The notes: generated from the letters alone by a model not told the origin. A stretch of 64,000 nucleotides of DNA from Pyropia yezoensis (GCA_009829735.1 CM020618.1:2292882-2356881); one strand, 5' to 3'; counted from the stretch's first letter, positions 43,511 to 55,667 are shown. Program-made: numbers and translations.

Positions 43511-43699
43511 GGGATAGGACATGATAACGGGTGCGGAGTCCCCCACGCCCACAAGCCGTCGACGGCTACGACCCCGGTACGGTGGGATAACCGGGACGAG
43601 CCAGGGAAGCGCGGGCACCCGCGCTTATGACCACAAAACGGTTACGAGAAGCGCCACAAACACGCGGGTCGACCCGCGCCCCACGGGGCTACGAACGCG

Positions 43700-44199
43700 N
43701 NNNNNNNNNNNNNNNNNNNNNNNNNNNNNNNNNNNNNNNNNNNNNNNNNNNNNNNNNNNNNNNNNNNNNNNNNNNNNNNNNNNNNNNNNNNNNNNNNNNN
43801 NNNNNNNNNNNNNNNNNNNNNNNNNNNNNNNNNNNNNNNNNNNNNNNNNNNNNNNNNNNNNNNNNNNNNNNNNNNNNNNNNNNNNNNNNNNNNNNNNNNN
43901 NNNNNNNNNNNNNNNNNNNNNNNNNNNNNNNNNNNNNNNNNNNNNNNNNNNNNNNNNNNNNNNNNNNNNNNNNNNNNNNNNNNNNNNNNNNNNNNNNNNN
44001 NNNNNNNNNNNNNNNNNNNNNNNNNNNNNNNNNNNNNNNNNNNNNNNNNNNNNNNNNNNNNNNNNNNNNNNNNNNNNNNNNNNNNNNNNNNNNNNNNNNN
44101 NNNNNNNNNNNNNNNNNNNNNNNNNNNNNNNNNNNNNNNNNNNNNNNNNNNNNNNNNNNNNNNNNNNNNNNNNNNNNNNNNNNNNNNNNNNNNNNNNNN
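43700..44199. other. Assembly gap (500 N)
   Basis: Exactly 500 undetermined bases, a size typical of an arbitrary scaffold gap. The left side is family C, 5' of where its 3' LTR should be. The right side is family B pol starting in the protease-proximal region, which is not the continuation of the family B copy that family C interrupted. Confidence 0.98.
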
Positions 44200-47100
44200 T
44201 GGACACCCTGTTTGTTCAAGGGACATTGCTCGTCCTGCGTAAAGAAAACCTCAAGATTAATGCTCGTGTGCGGTGGGGGATAGCCTCCCCAAGCTGTTAC
44301 GCCGGTGGCTGACACGGGAGCCGGACCAAGCGTCATCACTGAGAACCTGTTACCTCCGGGCTGGCGTCGACATGCCTGGAGAGCGCCTACCCGGACCCAT
44401 ATCGTCGACGCTTCGGGTCAAACCCTACGACCGCTTGGCCGTCTTCCTGTCGCCATCTATGTCAACAATGAACCAATGCTTTTTCCCTTTCTAGTAGTCC
44501 AAGACCCTATCAGTCCCCCTCATCCTAGGCTGGGACTTCCAGAAGCAGCATGTCAAGAGTATCCTACCCGGAGAAGGGAAGGTCCAGTTCAACCGTGGGT
44601 TTGTGTCACCGGTATTGGAGCATCTGGACGCCAAGGTTCGTGTAGCCAAGAGCAAGAGGGAACGCATCCCACCCTCTACCTTGACTCTCTTCAAACCGGT
44701 GCTCCTACCTCCTCGCTCGGAGACCAAGGTTCAAGTAACGACCCGGATTGCAGGTCAATGCCTGATCTACGGACGTAAGGAATTTCTGGCGAAACCCCGG
44801 TTATACTTGGCCCACGGACATCACAAGAAGGTAGAAAGGCACACCCCGTTCTCGGTGCTAATCGTCAACGTGAGCCGGAAGCCAATAACCCTCGCCAAAG
44901 GCAACCCGAGTTGGTACAGCAGAGCCTTACCGGGGATCCGCCCGTGCTATGAGCAAGGAAGACCTCCTGAACCTGCAACAAGAACTGGCATCCAACTTGA
45001 CGGCCTTAGACGTACCTCCGAAACAAGAGCAGGCTGGCAGCGCTACTCCGAAACCCGAACAAGCACCACCCGGGATGCCGAAGGTCAAGCAAGAAAATGT
45101 CCCTCCCGACTTGAAGGAGGCACTGGAGAAGCTTCTTCAGGAATATCGGCACCTGTGGTCGGGAGAGCTGGGCAAGATGGACGCCACTCTGCACCGGATT
45201 CAACTCAAGCCGGAAGCTAAGCCAGTGCACATGCAACCATATCGGGCTGGACCTCATCGCCGGGATGAGATTGAGAAGCAGGTTAACAAGATGCTCAAAA
45301 TGGATGTTATCGAGCCGTCTGATGGCGAGTGGGCTTTCCCGGTGGTAGTCGTCCCGAAAACCGGCGGTCACTTCCGCTTCTGCGTTGACTACCGGCGCCT
45401 GAACGAGATGACAGTCAAGGACGTATACCCGATACCCCGGATGGATGATTGCCTCGACTTTCTTGGTGATGCCACCCTCTTCTCGACGCTGGATTGTAAT
45501 GCCGGTTACTGGCAGATCCCTCTGGCTGACGAGGACAAGGACAAGACCACCTTCACGTGCCACCTGGGACTATTCCGGTGCAAGCGTCTTCCTTTTGGTC
45601 TCACCAATGCCCCGGCCACCTTCCAAAGAGCCATCGACATCATCCTGTCCGGGCTAAGGTGGAGAACATGTTTGGTCTACCTGGACGACATTATCGTTTT
45701 CTCCAAGACCCCAGCGGAACACCTGGAGCACCTTCGGGAGGTCCTGGCCCTCCTGTCCAAGGCTGGAGTTACCCTCAAGGCCGAGAAGTGCCACCTGTTT
45801 AAGACTGAGGTGGAGTATCTGGGGCACGTGCTGAGTCCGGGGGAGCTCCGAGTCAATGAGAAGAACATCAAGGCCCTCCGGCATGCACGGCAACCCAAAA
45901 CCCAGACGGAACTCAAGAGCTTCCTGGGTATGTGCTACGTCTATCGCCGGTTCGTACGGGACTATGCTCTGATTGCCCGGCCACTGACCAAGCTTACCAG
46001 CAAGAAGCTTCCCGCACAACTCCCGGTGTTCGACGAGAAGCAGACCGCGGCCTTCGAAGAGCTCAAGAAGCGCCTGACCACCACTCCAGTACTGGCGTTA
46101 CCCAAGCGGGAGGGCCAGTTTGTTCTGGAGACTGATGCCTGTGGCGTCCAGGTGGGGTGCTCACTACTCCAGCAGCATCCTGATGGGCACTTCCTCCCGA
46201 TAGGCTACTACAGTCGCGTCTTGACTCCAGCCGAGAAGACCTATTCCACGACGGAGCGCGAGTGCTTGGCAGTCGTCTGGGCTTGCTTCCTGTTACGGCC
46301 ATATCTTGAAGGACAAGAGTTCCTCATCCGGACGGACCACGCCAGCCTAAGGTGGCTGCTATGAATGGACAGCAGTCAAGGAAGGGTCGCCCGGTGGCGC
46401 GTACGCCTTTCGGAGTTCAAGTACAAGGTGTGCACCAGAGCAGGGAGGGAGCACCACTGCGCCGACACCATGTCCCGGCTGGAGACTCCTGCAGCCGATA
46501 CCGGTCCTATCCCGGAGGAAATACCTTGCTTCATCCTCCCGAATGTCGGACGTGGCTGGCATGCTCCCCTGTATGAGACACCTGAAGCTCATCAACCGGT
46601 GACTATTCACCGGATGCTGGAGGCACACCTGACGGATCCTCAATGCTTGGAGCTTCGCCACCAAATGGACCTGAACCGGAACAGTCGTTTCTCCGAGTCT
46701 ACGGACGGACTCCTAGTACGGGTGTCACCCTTCGATGGGGCCACTCAAGTCTTCGTACCCCGGGGCCTACGAGCTGACATCCTACGCCTGGAGCACTCGT
46801 CTCCCCAGGCCGGACATCCTGGTATCAATCGGATGCATGCTTCCATGAGACGACACTATTACTGGGAAACCATGGCCAGTGACGTCCATAAGTACCTGGA
46901 GGCTTGTGTTTCGTGTGCAAGGAACCGGTTGTCCCAGAAGAAGAAGACTTCTAAGCTACGCCGATTCCCTGCGGCGGAGCCCTTTGCAAGCTTAAGCATG
47001 GACATCCTGGGGCCCCTACCTGAAACATCCAGTGGCAACATATACCTGCTCATCATTTGTGACCGGTTCTCGAAGTTCACTCGAGCAATCCCGCTGAGGA

Positions 47101-48170
47101 CCATCACGGCTCTGGATGTCACGTCAGCCTTCTGCGAGTACTGGATAGCTGCCTACGGCCCTCCAGACTCCGTCTTAACCGACAACGGTCCCCAGTTTGC
47201 ATCCCGGTTCTTCCAAGGAGTCTGTGACCTGATGGGCATCAAGAACTTGTACACTACGACGTACCACCCTCAAACGAACGGCCAGGTGGAACGATTCAAC
47301 CGGACCTTAGTAGACATGCTACGGCACTACGTGGAGAAGCACCAAGAAGACTGGGACGAGCTCCTGGCTGTCCTCACTCTAACCTACAACTCCCGAGCTC
47401 ACCGGACTACGGGGGTCGCTCCACTCGACTTTGTCACCCCAAGGCGGCTGACCAACTTCTCCCTGGAAAGAATACCAGACGGTCTCCAGCCTGCACTGAA
47501 GTCAGGTCCCAAGGCAAAGGATGAGTTCCTTGAACAACTGAAGCTCCTGCTCCCAAGAGTCAAGGAGTCAATCTCGAAGACCCAGGAGCGATACAAGCGG
47601 GGCTATGACAAGGGCGTTCGGGAAAAGAACAAGGAACTGGGTGGTGGCGACTGGGTTTTTGTGGACAATCATAGCAAGACCCGGGGGAAGCTGGACTCGA
47701 AGACGGATGGACCTTATGAGATCCTGAATACGGACGGTTGGACCTTTCTTCTAGACGTGGATGGCTCCCCGTACCGCGTGAGCAGCGACCATGTCACCCG
47801 AGCTCCACCGCCAAGCCAACGGGACTTGACCCGGCGCAAGCGGGCCGCAGTACCCTGGCTATCCCAAGAAGAAGGCCGGGAATATGTCTACGTCAAGTTC
47901 GTGGACCATGCCTGGAGAGACGGACGCCTGTACCTGCGAGTACGCTGGTTCGGTTTTAACCCGGCAGATGATACCTGGGAACCCTCAAACCGGCTACGCA
48001 TCGCGGATGTCTGTGCCTACACGCGACGGAACGGGATAGAGGGCACTCCAGTGGCCAGAGCTAGCAAGATTCTGGAGTCGGACTCGAAGGAGGACCAAGA
48101 GGATGGGGCCAACCAAGACCCTCGGGGCGAGCCGAGTTCATCCGCAACGGATGCGGAACAAGAGGATTGA
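44200..48170 (+). pseudogene. pol: Pol of family B, copy 3 (lightly broken)
   Basis: Protease D-T-G-A-G-P-S near 44312. Reverse transcriptase has Y-L-D-D-I-I-V-F near 45677. RNase H has D-A-C-G-V-Q-V-G near 46133. The integrase zinc domain is at about 46795-46925. The integrase core has M-D-I-L-G-P-L-P, D-N-G-P-Q-F-A and T-N-G-Q-V-E-R-F-N near 47275. The strand module is followed by the chromodomain-like end L-R-V-R-W-F-G-F near 47935. The final residues are acidic and Gln-rich. It is broken in about three places. It overlaps copy 2 closely over its first ~1.1 kb. Confidence 0.88.
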
Positions 48171-48315
48171 AAAGAAGGGAACTGGTACATCAACGAGAAC
48201 ACGCAATACAAGCATGGAAAAATCAAGGAAAACAAGCACCCGCTCGGGCAACCCTTCTCTCCGCCTCTTCCCTCCTCGCTTCTCCCAGGACCCTCACCCT
48301 CCTTGCCTCCAACTA

Positions 48316-50434
48316 CTACTCCCGGCGCGGACGCTGAGCCGCGGGAGTGTCCTCCAGCGCTGCCTCCGCGGCACGACGGGAACCGGAGGAAGACGGGATG
48401 ACGTAGTGCGGTGGACGCGGTGCATCCCGGTATGACGCCATCGGAGTAGTACCGGTAGTTGCCGGGGGCTCCCGCTCATCCAGATATGCCCGTCGGCGCC
48501 CCTGGAAGCCAGTGAAGGTTTCTGACCACTGCTGGGCCAAGCCATGCCGCGTCAAGGTCACCAGAAGCTCGCCAACCACCGGGCTGTTCGACATCTGGCC
48601 GCTGTCCGCGCAAGCAAACACCCGGTCGACCACGTTGTTCAAGACGCTGGCGTAAGTGCCCAGCACCAGGGAAGACCCGACGCCCTCAACCTGCACCGGA
48701 AGACGACCCAGCTGGTCTTCAATCATACCGACGTCGTACTGGTCGCATGTCGGACCACCTTGGTTCAGGTACCAGTCAGGCACCCGGAAGCGGGTAAGGC
48801 GCAGAGTCGGCGCCGGAATATCGAACCGCCCCGAGGATGACACCACCGGACGGTCCACAACGGCCCCCGAACCCGGAGTACCCAACTCCCGCGGAGGAAC
48901 AGCGCCGCCGGCGTTGGAAGAAGGCGTCCGAGGCGGAACGGCCGGAGTGGTAGGCGACCGCACGGTCACCCCCAGACTCGCCGCAGACAGGCGCGGTGCC
49001 GAAGGAGCTTGAAGTGCCGGCACAGCCGGAACAGGGCGTGAACGCGCCGGCGACGGTTCAGGCGAGGCCACCGGGGCGACAGGTGCAACAGGAGGAAGCG
49101 GAGCCGCCGCAAACGCCTGACCGACCGCCGCGGCCCATCCCGACTCCTGCACCGGCGGCCCAACTGGCAGAAGATCAAGGGCGGCCGGGGCAGGAAAGCT
49201 ACCTAGCTGCGGCCACGCCGGAAGCGGCGTCGCCAGCTGCACATTGGCCGGAGAAGACTGGTAGACCACCTGCGCCCAACCGAAGCCATCCCGACGCGGG
49301 CGGTTCTGGTCGGCAATCGCGTTCAGGAAGTTCCGGTCATGCACCGGCACCAGACGCCGGAAGTCAATCATCGCCTGGAAGAGCCCCTTGTACTCTTCGT
49401 CCTGGCTGCACAGGAAGTCGACGGTCAACTTCTCGACAATCCAGACCATCAGGAGGTCAGGGAGAAACCAAAGCCGGTTGGACACCAAGACCTCGTGAAG
49501 CCAGTGGTTGGCCGCCAAGACTGTCATCTCGGATGTATACATCATGTACGGGATCGAGTGGAAGAAGCCCTTGATCGACGCCTGGGTCAAGGCGTCCAAG
49601 AAGTACCAGGTGAAGGGGATGCTGGAAGGAGCAAACCCGACTGGGATCTCGACTTCCTACTGCTGCGGGATGACCTTGGGGTAGTACGCCGCCCGGTTAG
49701 CCTTATCCAGCTTCCAGAACTCCTGATGGTTGCAGCTCACGAGGAAGTCACGCTGACGCCCGCGTCGCTCACCCTGCTCCCGTGCCGGTGACAACTTGGA
49801 GTCCTTCCGGGTCAGGAAAGGCGGCTCCAGAGCGACCATGCTCGGACGGGGGTCGCAGTTCAGGCTCCCCGACCCCTTGAGCGCCTCGTCCCAGACCTTG
49901 AGCGCCCGGTGGACGTACCCTTCCTCCTCCGGCCACCGGAGAACGGACGCGGACACGCGACGCTCGGTCAAGGGTAGATCCAGCACCAGCGCGAAGGGGA
50001 GATCCTCCAGACGAGCAACCCAAGAGGAACCCGAGAAGCTCTGGGAGCGGTCTTGTGCCAGGCGCATCTGGTCCGCCGTGTGAAGACGAGCCTTATCCAT
50101 CTCTGTCAAGACCCCGCGCTGGAGTTCCTTGCCCCAGAGGTCCAAGCAATCCTGCTGGCACTGGGCCGCGCCGGCGTTGCCGACCACCGTGGAGTAACGC
50201 CGAGCCGCCAGAGGGTCCTGCCCAAGAAGCATCTCCGGGAGACCCACCGGGGGGGGTCTCGACCGGGTGCATCACAGAAGCCGGGGGAACCCGATCCGTC
50301 CCCGCCGTGGCGACCGGCGCCGACATCGACACCCGAGGAACCGGAGGCAGGAGAGGGGCGCGACTACCCGAGTTCTCCTCCGCAACACTCGCCGCCGGAA
50401 CCACGGGCCCAGCTTGGATCTCGGAACTGGACAT
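48316..50434 (-). pseudogene. Antisense gene of family B, copy 3 (broken)
   Basis: The minus-strand gene spans the interval between pol and the 3' LTR, with the start placed at the ATG M-S-S-S-E-I-Q-A-G. It has a Pro/Ala/Gly-rich N-terminus, then a region with A-L-K-V-W-D-E-A-L-K and D-F-L-V-S-C-N-H-Q-E-F-W. The shared core follows: G-F-F-H-S-I-P-Y, W-L-H-E-V-L-V-S-N-R-L-W-F-L-P and V-E-K-L-T-V-D-F-L. A Pro/Ala-rich linker leads to a C-terminal domain with Q-L-G-R-L-P-V-Q-V-E-G. The 146-bp spacer to the pol stop has nothing recognisable. Broken in about two places. Confidence 0.65.
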
Positions 50435-50618
50435 GTCGTCCAGACTCCGGGGGAACGAGAGGGCCAAGGTGAAGGAGAGAAGGGGAGCAGAGAATCGGAA
50501 CAGGTGATCGTGACCAGGGTGAAGACGCTCGACCTCGGCACCGGTGTGGACGTGCTCGAGGCTGTGCACGGTGGCACCTGGTTCGGCCCGAGGACGTGCC
50601 GGACTAGGGAGGGAGCTA

Positions 50619-51189
50619 TGTAGCATCCCTGGCCCCGACTTAACGCCGACCCGGGACTACAACCAGAGGGCACCAGGTGCCAGAACACGCCCGCCGTGTG
50701 GTGATGGTTGGCGGCCGTGGCCCGTGCCCGGCACTGGGATGCGGTGGACTACGCTATCCACACGTGAGAGAGGGATTTCTGATGGGTTTTTGCATACTTG
50801 TGAGGGACTTGATTTGAGAGAATTTGAGTGTGAGATTAGTGAGTGGGAATAGAATTAGTAGTGATAGTGGCCCCCGACCTGACGAGGATAGACTCGGGTC
50901 GGGGCCACTCGGGGTTATGGGGGGCCTACCTGGCCAACGTGCCGAGGCTCCCCCAGATGCACGTTAAAAGGGACAGCGAGGCGCCCTTGGCCCGCGCCCT
51001 CAGGAAAAAGACAACTGCGCGTTTGCTTTCCTCTTCCCCGTGTGCACTACCGTGCGTATCTGTTTGCTCTGCGAGCAGGCACGTGAGGCAACAGGCATAC
51101 CATTCTCGTAGTTCCCCTTTCTGTGTTACCTGTCCCTTTCCCCCGAGGGATATTGACACGTGTCTGAGAGGATCGAGTTTTATACCACA
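50619..51189 (+). repeat. 3' LTR of family B copy 3
   Basis: 571 bp with TGTAGCATCC...TATACCACA ends, preceded by a purine run (AGGGAGGGAGC). It contains the shared stem-loop at 50867-50908 and is followed by family A sequence rather than a primer site. Confidence 0.95.
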
Positions 51190-51339
51190 GATACTAACCG
51201 CCTCATGTTGAGGGTGCGTTGGTTTGGCTACAAAGCCAACGATGATATGTGGGAGTATATGGAGGACCTTCCCGCTGTTAAGGTCCGGGCGTACTGTGCC
51301 CGGAATGAGATAGACCGTAACAGCCCTCCCTCAACATGA
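51190..51339 (+). pseudogene. Family A pol, chromodomain fragment
   Basis: About 50 codons matching the last part of the pol at 12768-16613, including L-M-L-R-V-R-W-F-G-Y. The remainder of this pol is not present next to it because family B inserted here. Confidence 0.8.
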
Positions 51340-51486
51340 GGAAGGGCCGAGCAACAGTGCCAAGAGAGTGCTTCAAGTCGAAGTGGTACGCAGAGTGGCT
51401 TATAACTACAGCCCTAACCCTCACACTCTAACAACAAAGGCAGCTGCCAACTAGGCACGCATGATAGACTCTCCCACTCCACGGCC

Positions 51487-53394
51487 CTAGCCCTCACGTG
51501 GAGGCGAGCGGCGAGACCCACGCCGATAACGGTCTCCACTCGTTGGAAGGGGCGGCGGCTCCAAGTCGGAACCGTCGCGCCCTTCACGGTCGCGCAAGTG
51601 GCGCCGACCGTGGCTACTCTTCTGCCTGGTCTTGCGCGCAAGCTTGCGACGCAGACGCTGGACAGACTCCGTCTCCGACGGGGTAGAGGACTCTGAGACG
51701 GAGTGAGACAACTCGTCTTCCGACACGGAGGGAGGGCGCCGCGAGTGTCGGCGACGACGGCGAGGAGGCGAGTATGCCCGGCTCGCGCGACGTTTGCCAC
51801 GCCCAAGTGGGGCTGGCTGGGGCATAATAGCCCCAATGCGAGCCAACTCGGCTGTCATAAACTCCGCCACCGACTCGCAACTCGCGGTCGCCACTGCAGT
51901 ACGAACTCGCTTCTCAACTTGAGGAGTCTCGGAAGTTTGAAGGGTTGCGGTCGACGCGGCCAACCAGGAAATGGTGCGCACCAACGTGGTGATCATCATC
52001 TCTGAAATTAGAGGCGTGGGCGGTAACACCAACTTGGGGTAAACTGTCAGAAGGGTGGCCCCCAAGTTGGGGGACACCGGGGTGGACGACTCAACGGCCA
52101 CGCTAATAGGGATGTACCCGTGCGGCTGGTAGGGGACAGGAGGAAGCGGAGAGGCACGCCGAGGTGGCGGTGCCCGGGTGCAACTGCGACCCCGACTTGG
52201 GGCCCCCGCAGTGGGTTGAGTCATATGGTCATCATAGGACGGCACGGCCATAACTATGGGCATGTCCGGGGGTGGCGCAGTGTGGCGATCCACCCCCGGG
52301 GCATACGGGTAGTCCCCGATGCCCAACCCCTCTCGTAGGACCACACGGCCGTCGTGAAGTTCACGAGCGACCCACACGAACTGGCGAAGTGCGCCATCGT
52401 CCTTGGGCCCACGAGTGGGGCGGTGCAACTTGTGCTCAATGCTCTCCCACTCGATGAACTTGTGGAGCCGGAGCATCTCCTCAAGTAGAGTGAGTTGTCC
52501 TGATGAGCACCCCTCAGCAACTAGCTGAGGGGTGAGCTGTTCCAAACCTTGGATGAGCCGGAGGGGGAGATGCCAGAGCATCCCCCGCCGCTGAACACAA
52601 GACACCCAGGTCGACATGACCTCGAGGAGCCACTGGGTGGCCAACATGGCCCACACCAAGTGATCAGGGCAAGCCGTCAACATGATGGAGCCGAAGTGGT
52701 CAAGCAACCGTGGCAGCAACGCCGGGAACCCGTAGGGGACCTCAACTTGAGGCCACCACTCGGGCTTCTTCGGATGGTACTGCTCCATACTGGCAGCAGA
52801 CTGCTGAGGAAACTCAAGTTGAGCCGAAGTCACCGAGTAGGGACCTCGCCAGAAGTCCTTCTCCATCCGCACATCAAAGTGATGAGTGTGCGGATCGGCC
52901 TCGTGGAGGTACGGGGGGCGAGTTGCCACCGCGTCCCAAGTAAAGGTCGGCAAGTCGCCGGGACCCGGGATAGTTCCCCCACGGTCCACCATGGCCTTGG
53001 CACGCTGAACGTCCTCAACCTCCTCATCGTCCAGGAAGGCAAACTGGTCCGTCCTGAAGCCGGCAGGGAACCCGACCCTACGGGGATACTTCTCCCGTAG
53101 GCGGTCCCATCCCCGACCCATCGCTGCGCCAAGTCGGCCACAGCGAAGAACAGTCAACCCCTCCTCATAGAGAGGCCAAGCGGGGTGAAACCACCGCCCC
53201 AAGACCTCACGCGGGACAACTTGTCCCGCCTCCGGGGGAGATCCCGCCGTCAACCCAAAGCCGGGTGACGCGGGAGTCCCATCCCCCGGAGCGATCGCGG
53301 AGCCCCCGCCGGAAGTCCCGGCGGGTGCTGCACCGTAGGTGGTGTCCTCCATACGCTCATCTAGAGAGTCCGTCTCCACTCCCGGAGTCGCCAT
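51487..53394 (-). CDS. Antisense-strand gene of family A, second open copy
   Basis: 635 residues from the ATG M-A-T-P-G-V-E-T-D. It is very close to the product of 16703-18667 over the folded region: P-A-G-F-R-T-D-Q-F-A-F, V-E-V-P-Y-G-F, F-G-S-I-M and W-L-L-E-V-M. The tail is basic and Ser-rich (V-S-E-D-E-L-S-H-S-V-S-E, R-R-L-R-R-K-L-A) and resembles RS-type or histone-like nucleic-acid-binding tails. It converges on the pol fragment with a ~150-bp spacer. Remaining open while its own pol is gone could mean recent insertion, or selection before it. The function is unknown. Confidence 0.7.
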   Translation of the reverse strand: MATPGVETDSLDERMEDTTYGAAPAGTSGGGSAIAPGDGTPASPGFGLTAGSPPEAGQVVPREVLGRWFHPAWPLYEEGLTVLRCGRLGAAMGRGWDRLREKYPRRVGFPAGFRTDQFAFLDDEEVEDVQRAKAMVDRGGTIPGPGDLPTFTWDAVATRPPYLHEADPHTHHFDVRMEKDFWRGPYSVTSAQLEFPQQSAASMEQYHPKKPEWWPQVEVPYGFPALLPRLLDHFGSIMLTACPDHLVWAMLATQWLLEVMSTWVSCVQRRGMLWHLPLRLIQGLEQLTPQLVAEGCSSGQLTLLEEMLRLHKFIEWESIEHKLHRPTRGPKDDGALRQFVWVARELHDGRVVLREGLGIGDYPYAPGVDRHTAPPPDMPIVMAVPSYDDHMTQPTAGAPSRGRSCTRAPPPRRASPLPPVPYQPHGYIPISVAVESSTPVSPNLGATLLTVYPKLVLPPTPLISEMMITTLVRTISWLAASTATLQTSETPQVEKRVRTAVATASCESVAEFMTAELARIGAIMPQPAPLGRGKRRASRAYSPPRRRRRHSRRPPSVSEDELSHSVSESSTPSETESVQRLRRKLARKTRQKSSHGRRHLRDREGRDGSDLEPPPLPTSGDRYRRGSRRSPPREG

Positions 53395-53732
53395 CGCTCT
53401 CCCCAAGTTGGGGAGAGACGCTCTGGCTATCGCGGCACGAGACCCGCCTCGAGTTGAGGGGGACTCGGATCGTGGGTTTACGGGTGGCCTCCTTAGCGTG
53501 GGGCGGCCCAGTAGAAGGTGAAGGGGAGGTGGTGGTGATGGTGAAGTGTGAACTGAGGAGAGCAAGCTGCCGAGTGGGCAAGCTTGAGGAGAGGGGCGGT
53601 CAACGTGACCGCCTCCACATCCGCGTTACGTACTTGATGGGGGACATCAAGTCGCGCCCCCAACGCCGAGGCGTGCGTTTACGCACCCCCTCACAGGGCC
53701 GACCGAGTCGGTCGGAACTGAGGAGAGGGAAG

Positions 53733-54201
53733 TGTGGCAGTATTGAACCCCAGGTAGGGGGGCAACACGTGCCATGCGAGGGGCGGCAGGCCACTAGCCT
53801 GATCCGTTCCTCCCCCTGCATTTGGGTCCATATTCCCTAAGTTCGGGATAGTTAGCTTAGTAGTAAATCCAACTTGGACTTGAGGGTTTTCTGCATTTAT
53901 CGTCTTGAATTTTCGTGTGGCCCGGTGGGCAGGTGCTGGGGTGGGAGATTCTGAGTGGCGAGATTCTGAGGGGACCCTGGGGGGAAAAGGGGAGGGACAG
54001 CGGGGCTTGGCCCTGCGTCCCCGTCCCGACCAAGAAACTGTTGGACCACACACCATCTTCTTGTTTGTCAGTGGGGGGTTTGCCCCACAACAGGGACAGA
54101 GTGTGTGCGACTTGCACTTCTTCCGGTTCCCCCGACACGGGAGGCAGCCCTTGCACACCGCCCTAACTTGGGTGCCGTGTGTGCATGTGGTTTTTGCCAC
54201 A
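53733..54201 (+). repeat. 3' LTR of family A
   Basis: 469 bp with TGTGGCA...TGCCACA ends. It is preceded by the purine run GAGGAGAGGGAAG and followed by GTACC of the family D host sequence. Confidence 0.95.
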
Positions 54202-55667
54202 GTACCCTGGCCCATAAGGTCCTTCGAGTCGTGGACGGGTCCTGTCCCGGGAACGCGTTCCGGAAGCAGATGACCGCGATGGTCGAAGCGCGGATCCCGG
54301 TTAAGGCCGATCGGTCCCTGTCGATAACGGTGGTCCGGCACGCGGGAGAAGTTGGGTACGTGGAGCGGTTCAAGAGCATCCTGGACGAGGTTACCAAGGG
54401 GACCCTGCCTGCGGCCCCAGGTCCCGACTACATCGTGCTCTCGTCTCCCTACTTGGACCCTACTTCCTTCCAGCCGTCCCATGGGGACCTTGTGATCAGT
54501 CGGCTCCATCGGGACAAGAAAGGGATCCTGGTCGGCTGGCACCAGCCAGAGTTCCCGAGTTGCCTGGCTACCCTCCGTGGGCTCCACTACCTCCGGGTAC
54601 CCCACTGGTTCGGTCACGTTGAGGCTCCTTTTGGGGCCTTGGTGGAACAGCCCCCGGTCCAGTGCTACTTCGGGGACCTCCTTCGTGCTTCGGACCCCTT
54701 TGCCTGGTTCGTGTTCCGGACCGAGTGGGCCACGAACTGTGCCCTTTATACCCTGGAGCGGGCCCGTGGTTCCGGTGAGATGTGCCTCCTTCCTCGTCTC
54801 CATCGGACCTGGATCGACCGTGTCGGGGTCCCTGATATCTGCAAGGGTCCCGGTAGCGTGGACGAGGGTGCGGCGCGGGACCTCAAGGCACTCATGGTCC
54901 TTAGTGACCGGGTGGTCGGCGCCCCTGGTCTCCGTTCACGTTTGGGTCAGGCGGCTTCAAACCGCAAGGACCGTGCTTCCTACATCCTGGTACGGTTCGA
55001 GACCCGGGACGGGACCTGGGCGGCGCTCGTGGACGAGGACCTGGCTCCCTTGGACCTTCCTTACTCAACGGACATCTGGGATGCGCGAGAGTTTGACGGG
55101 CCCAAGGACGGGAACGTGGGCCAGTCGGACGAGATTGTGCCCGGAAGTGGGTCCGGTGGTCCTGGTGCCTCCGGTGCCCCTGGTGCCCGGTCGTCGGGCT
55201 CCCTTGTTCAACGTGACCCTGCGCTGGGAAGCCGTACCGTCTTCGTGGCCAACTTGCTGGCCCATGGCGAGGTACCTGATGAGGAACTTCGGGACCTTGA
55301 GGGCAACCTGGCTACCTCAACAGTTCTGGGGCTCCGTAGTTTCTTTGGCGGGTCCGCGGACGTCCTGGCCCATGCTCACGTGGGGCCCTTGCTCTCGGCC
55401 TCCCTCCATACCACGGTCAACATTGGGTCCCGTGTAGCCGAATGGACCCGGGTCCAGGCGGGTTCCTCGACGCCGGACTACAAGGGCCTGTTGGCGATCG
55501 TGGACCGTAATGGTATCCGTGGGGACCTGGGGTCAGAGTTGGCCACGGCCGAGGAGGAGGCCCGTAAGAGTTGGCATGGGGTCCGTGAGGGTTCCCGGGT
55601 CCGAGGTCGGGACAATATGGACCAAGACACTGACCCTCGTGCCGAGAGCCGGGCCCGTTACCAGTGA
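54202..55667 (+). pseudogene. Antisense gene of family D, start removed by insertion
   Basis: About 487 codons open from the family A LTR junction to the stop at 55667, plus strand, converging on the family D pol end. It has I-T-V-V-R-H-A-G-E-V-G-Y and H-W-F-G-H-V-E-A-P-F-G-A-L-V. A core has Y-F-G-D-L-L-R-A, A-L-Y-T-L-E-R-A-R-G, C-L-L-P-R-L and W-I-D-R-V-G. A G/S/P-rich linker (G-A-S-G-A-P-G-A-R-S-S-G) leads to a C-terminal domain with N-L-L-A-H-G-E-V-P-D-E-E-L. The V-E-x-P-x-G...F-G-D-L...L-P order matches family A's antisense protein. The N-terminus is missing because family A inserted here. Function unknown. Confidence 0.6.

Larger units (their letters stand above)
33666..43699 (+). mobile_element. 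Family C Ty3/gypsy element, gag and pol open
   Basis: A 5' LTR, primer site, uninterrupted gag and pol, a convergent intergenic repeat region and a broken antisense gene. The 3' end runs into the 500-N gap, so its 3' LTR and right target duplication cannot be seen. The left flank is family B copy 2 pol. It looks whole on the sense strand as far as visible. Confidence 0.93.
44200..51189 (+). mobile_element. Family B Ty3/gypsy element, copy 3 (3' part)
   Basis: Pol, a convergent antisense gene, a polypurine run and the 3' LTR. The 5' end lies in the gap. The right LTR edge abuts family A pol (chromodomain), so this copy inserted into a family A element. It is the least damaged family B pol of the three. 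Confidence 0.9.
51190..54201 (+). mobile_element. Family A Ty3/gypsy element, 3' portion
   Basis: The end of pol, a complete antisense gene and the 3' LTR. The left side is cut by family B copy 3. The right side abuts family D antisense-gene sequence at 54202, so this family A copy inserted into family D. Confidence 0.9.

Noticed and set aside
43521-44339. Long frames of about 200-260 codons on both strands.
   Set aside because: They are produced by the run of N and are not real sequence.
8015-54201. The family A 5' LTR at 8015 and the 3' LTR ending at 54201 as the two ends of one element holding everything between.
   Set aside because: The flanking 5 bases differ (GAGAC before, GTACC after) and the inner parts do not complement each other.
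53691-54803. A 370-codon minus-strand frame running through the family A LTR into family D sequence.
   Set aside because: It crosses an insertion junction and opposes the family D antisense gene. Only its LTR part recurs, and that is reported separately as a finding.
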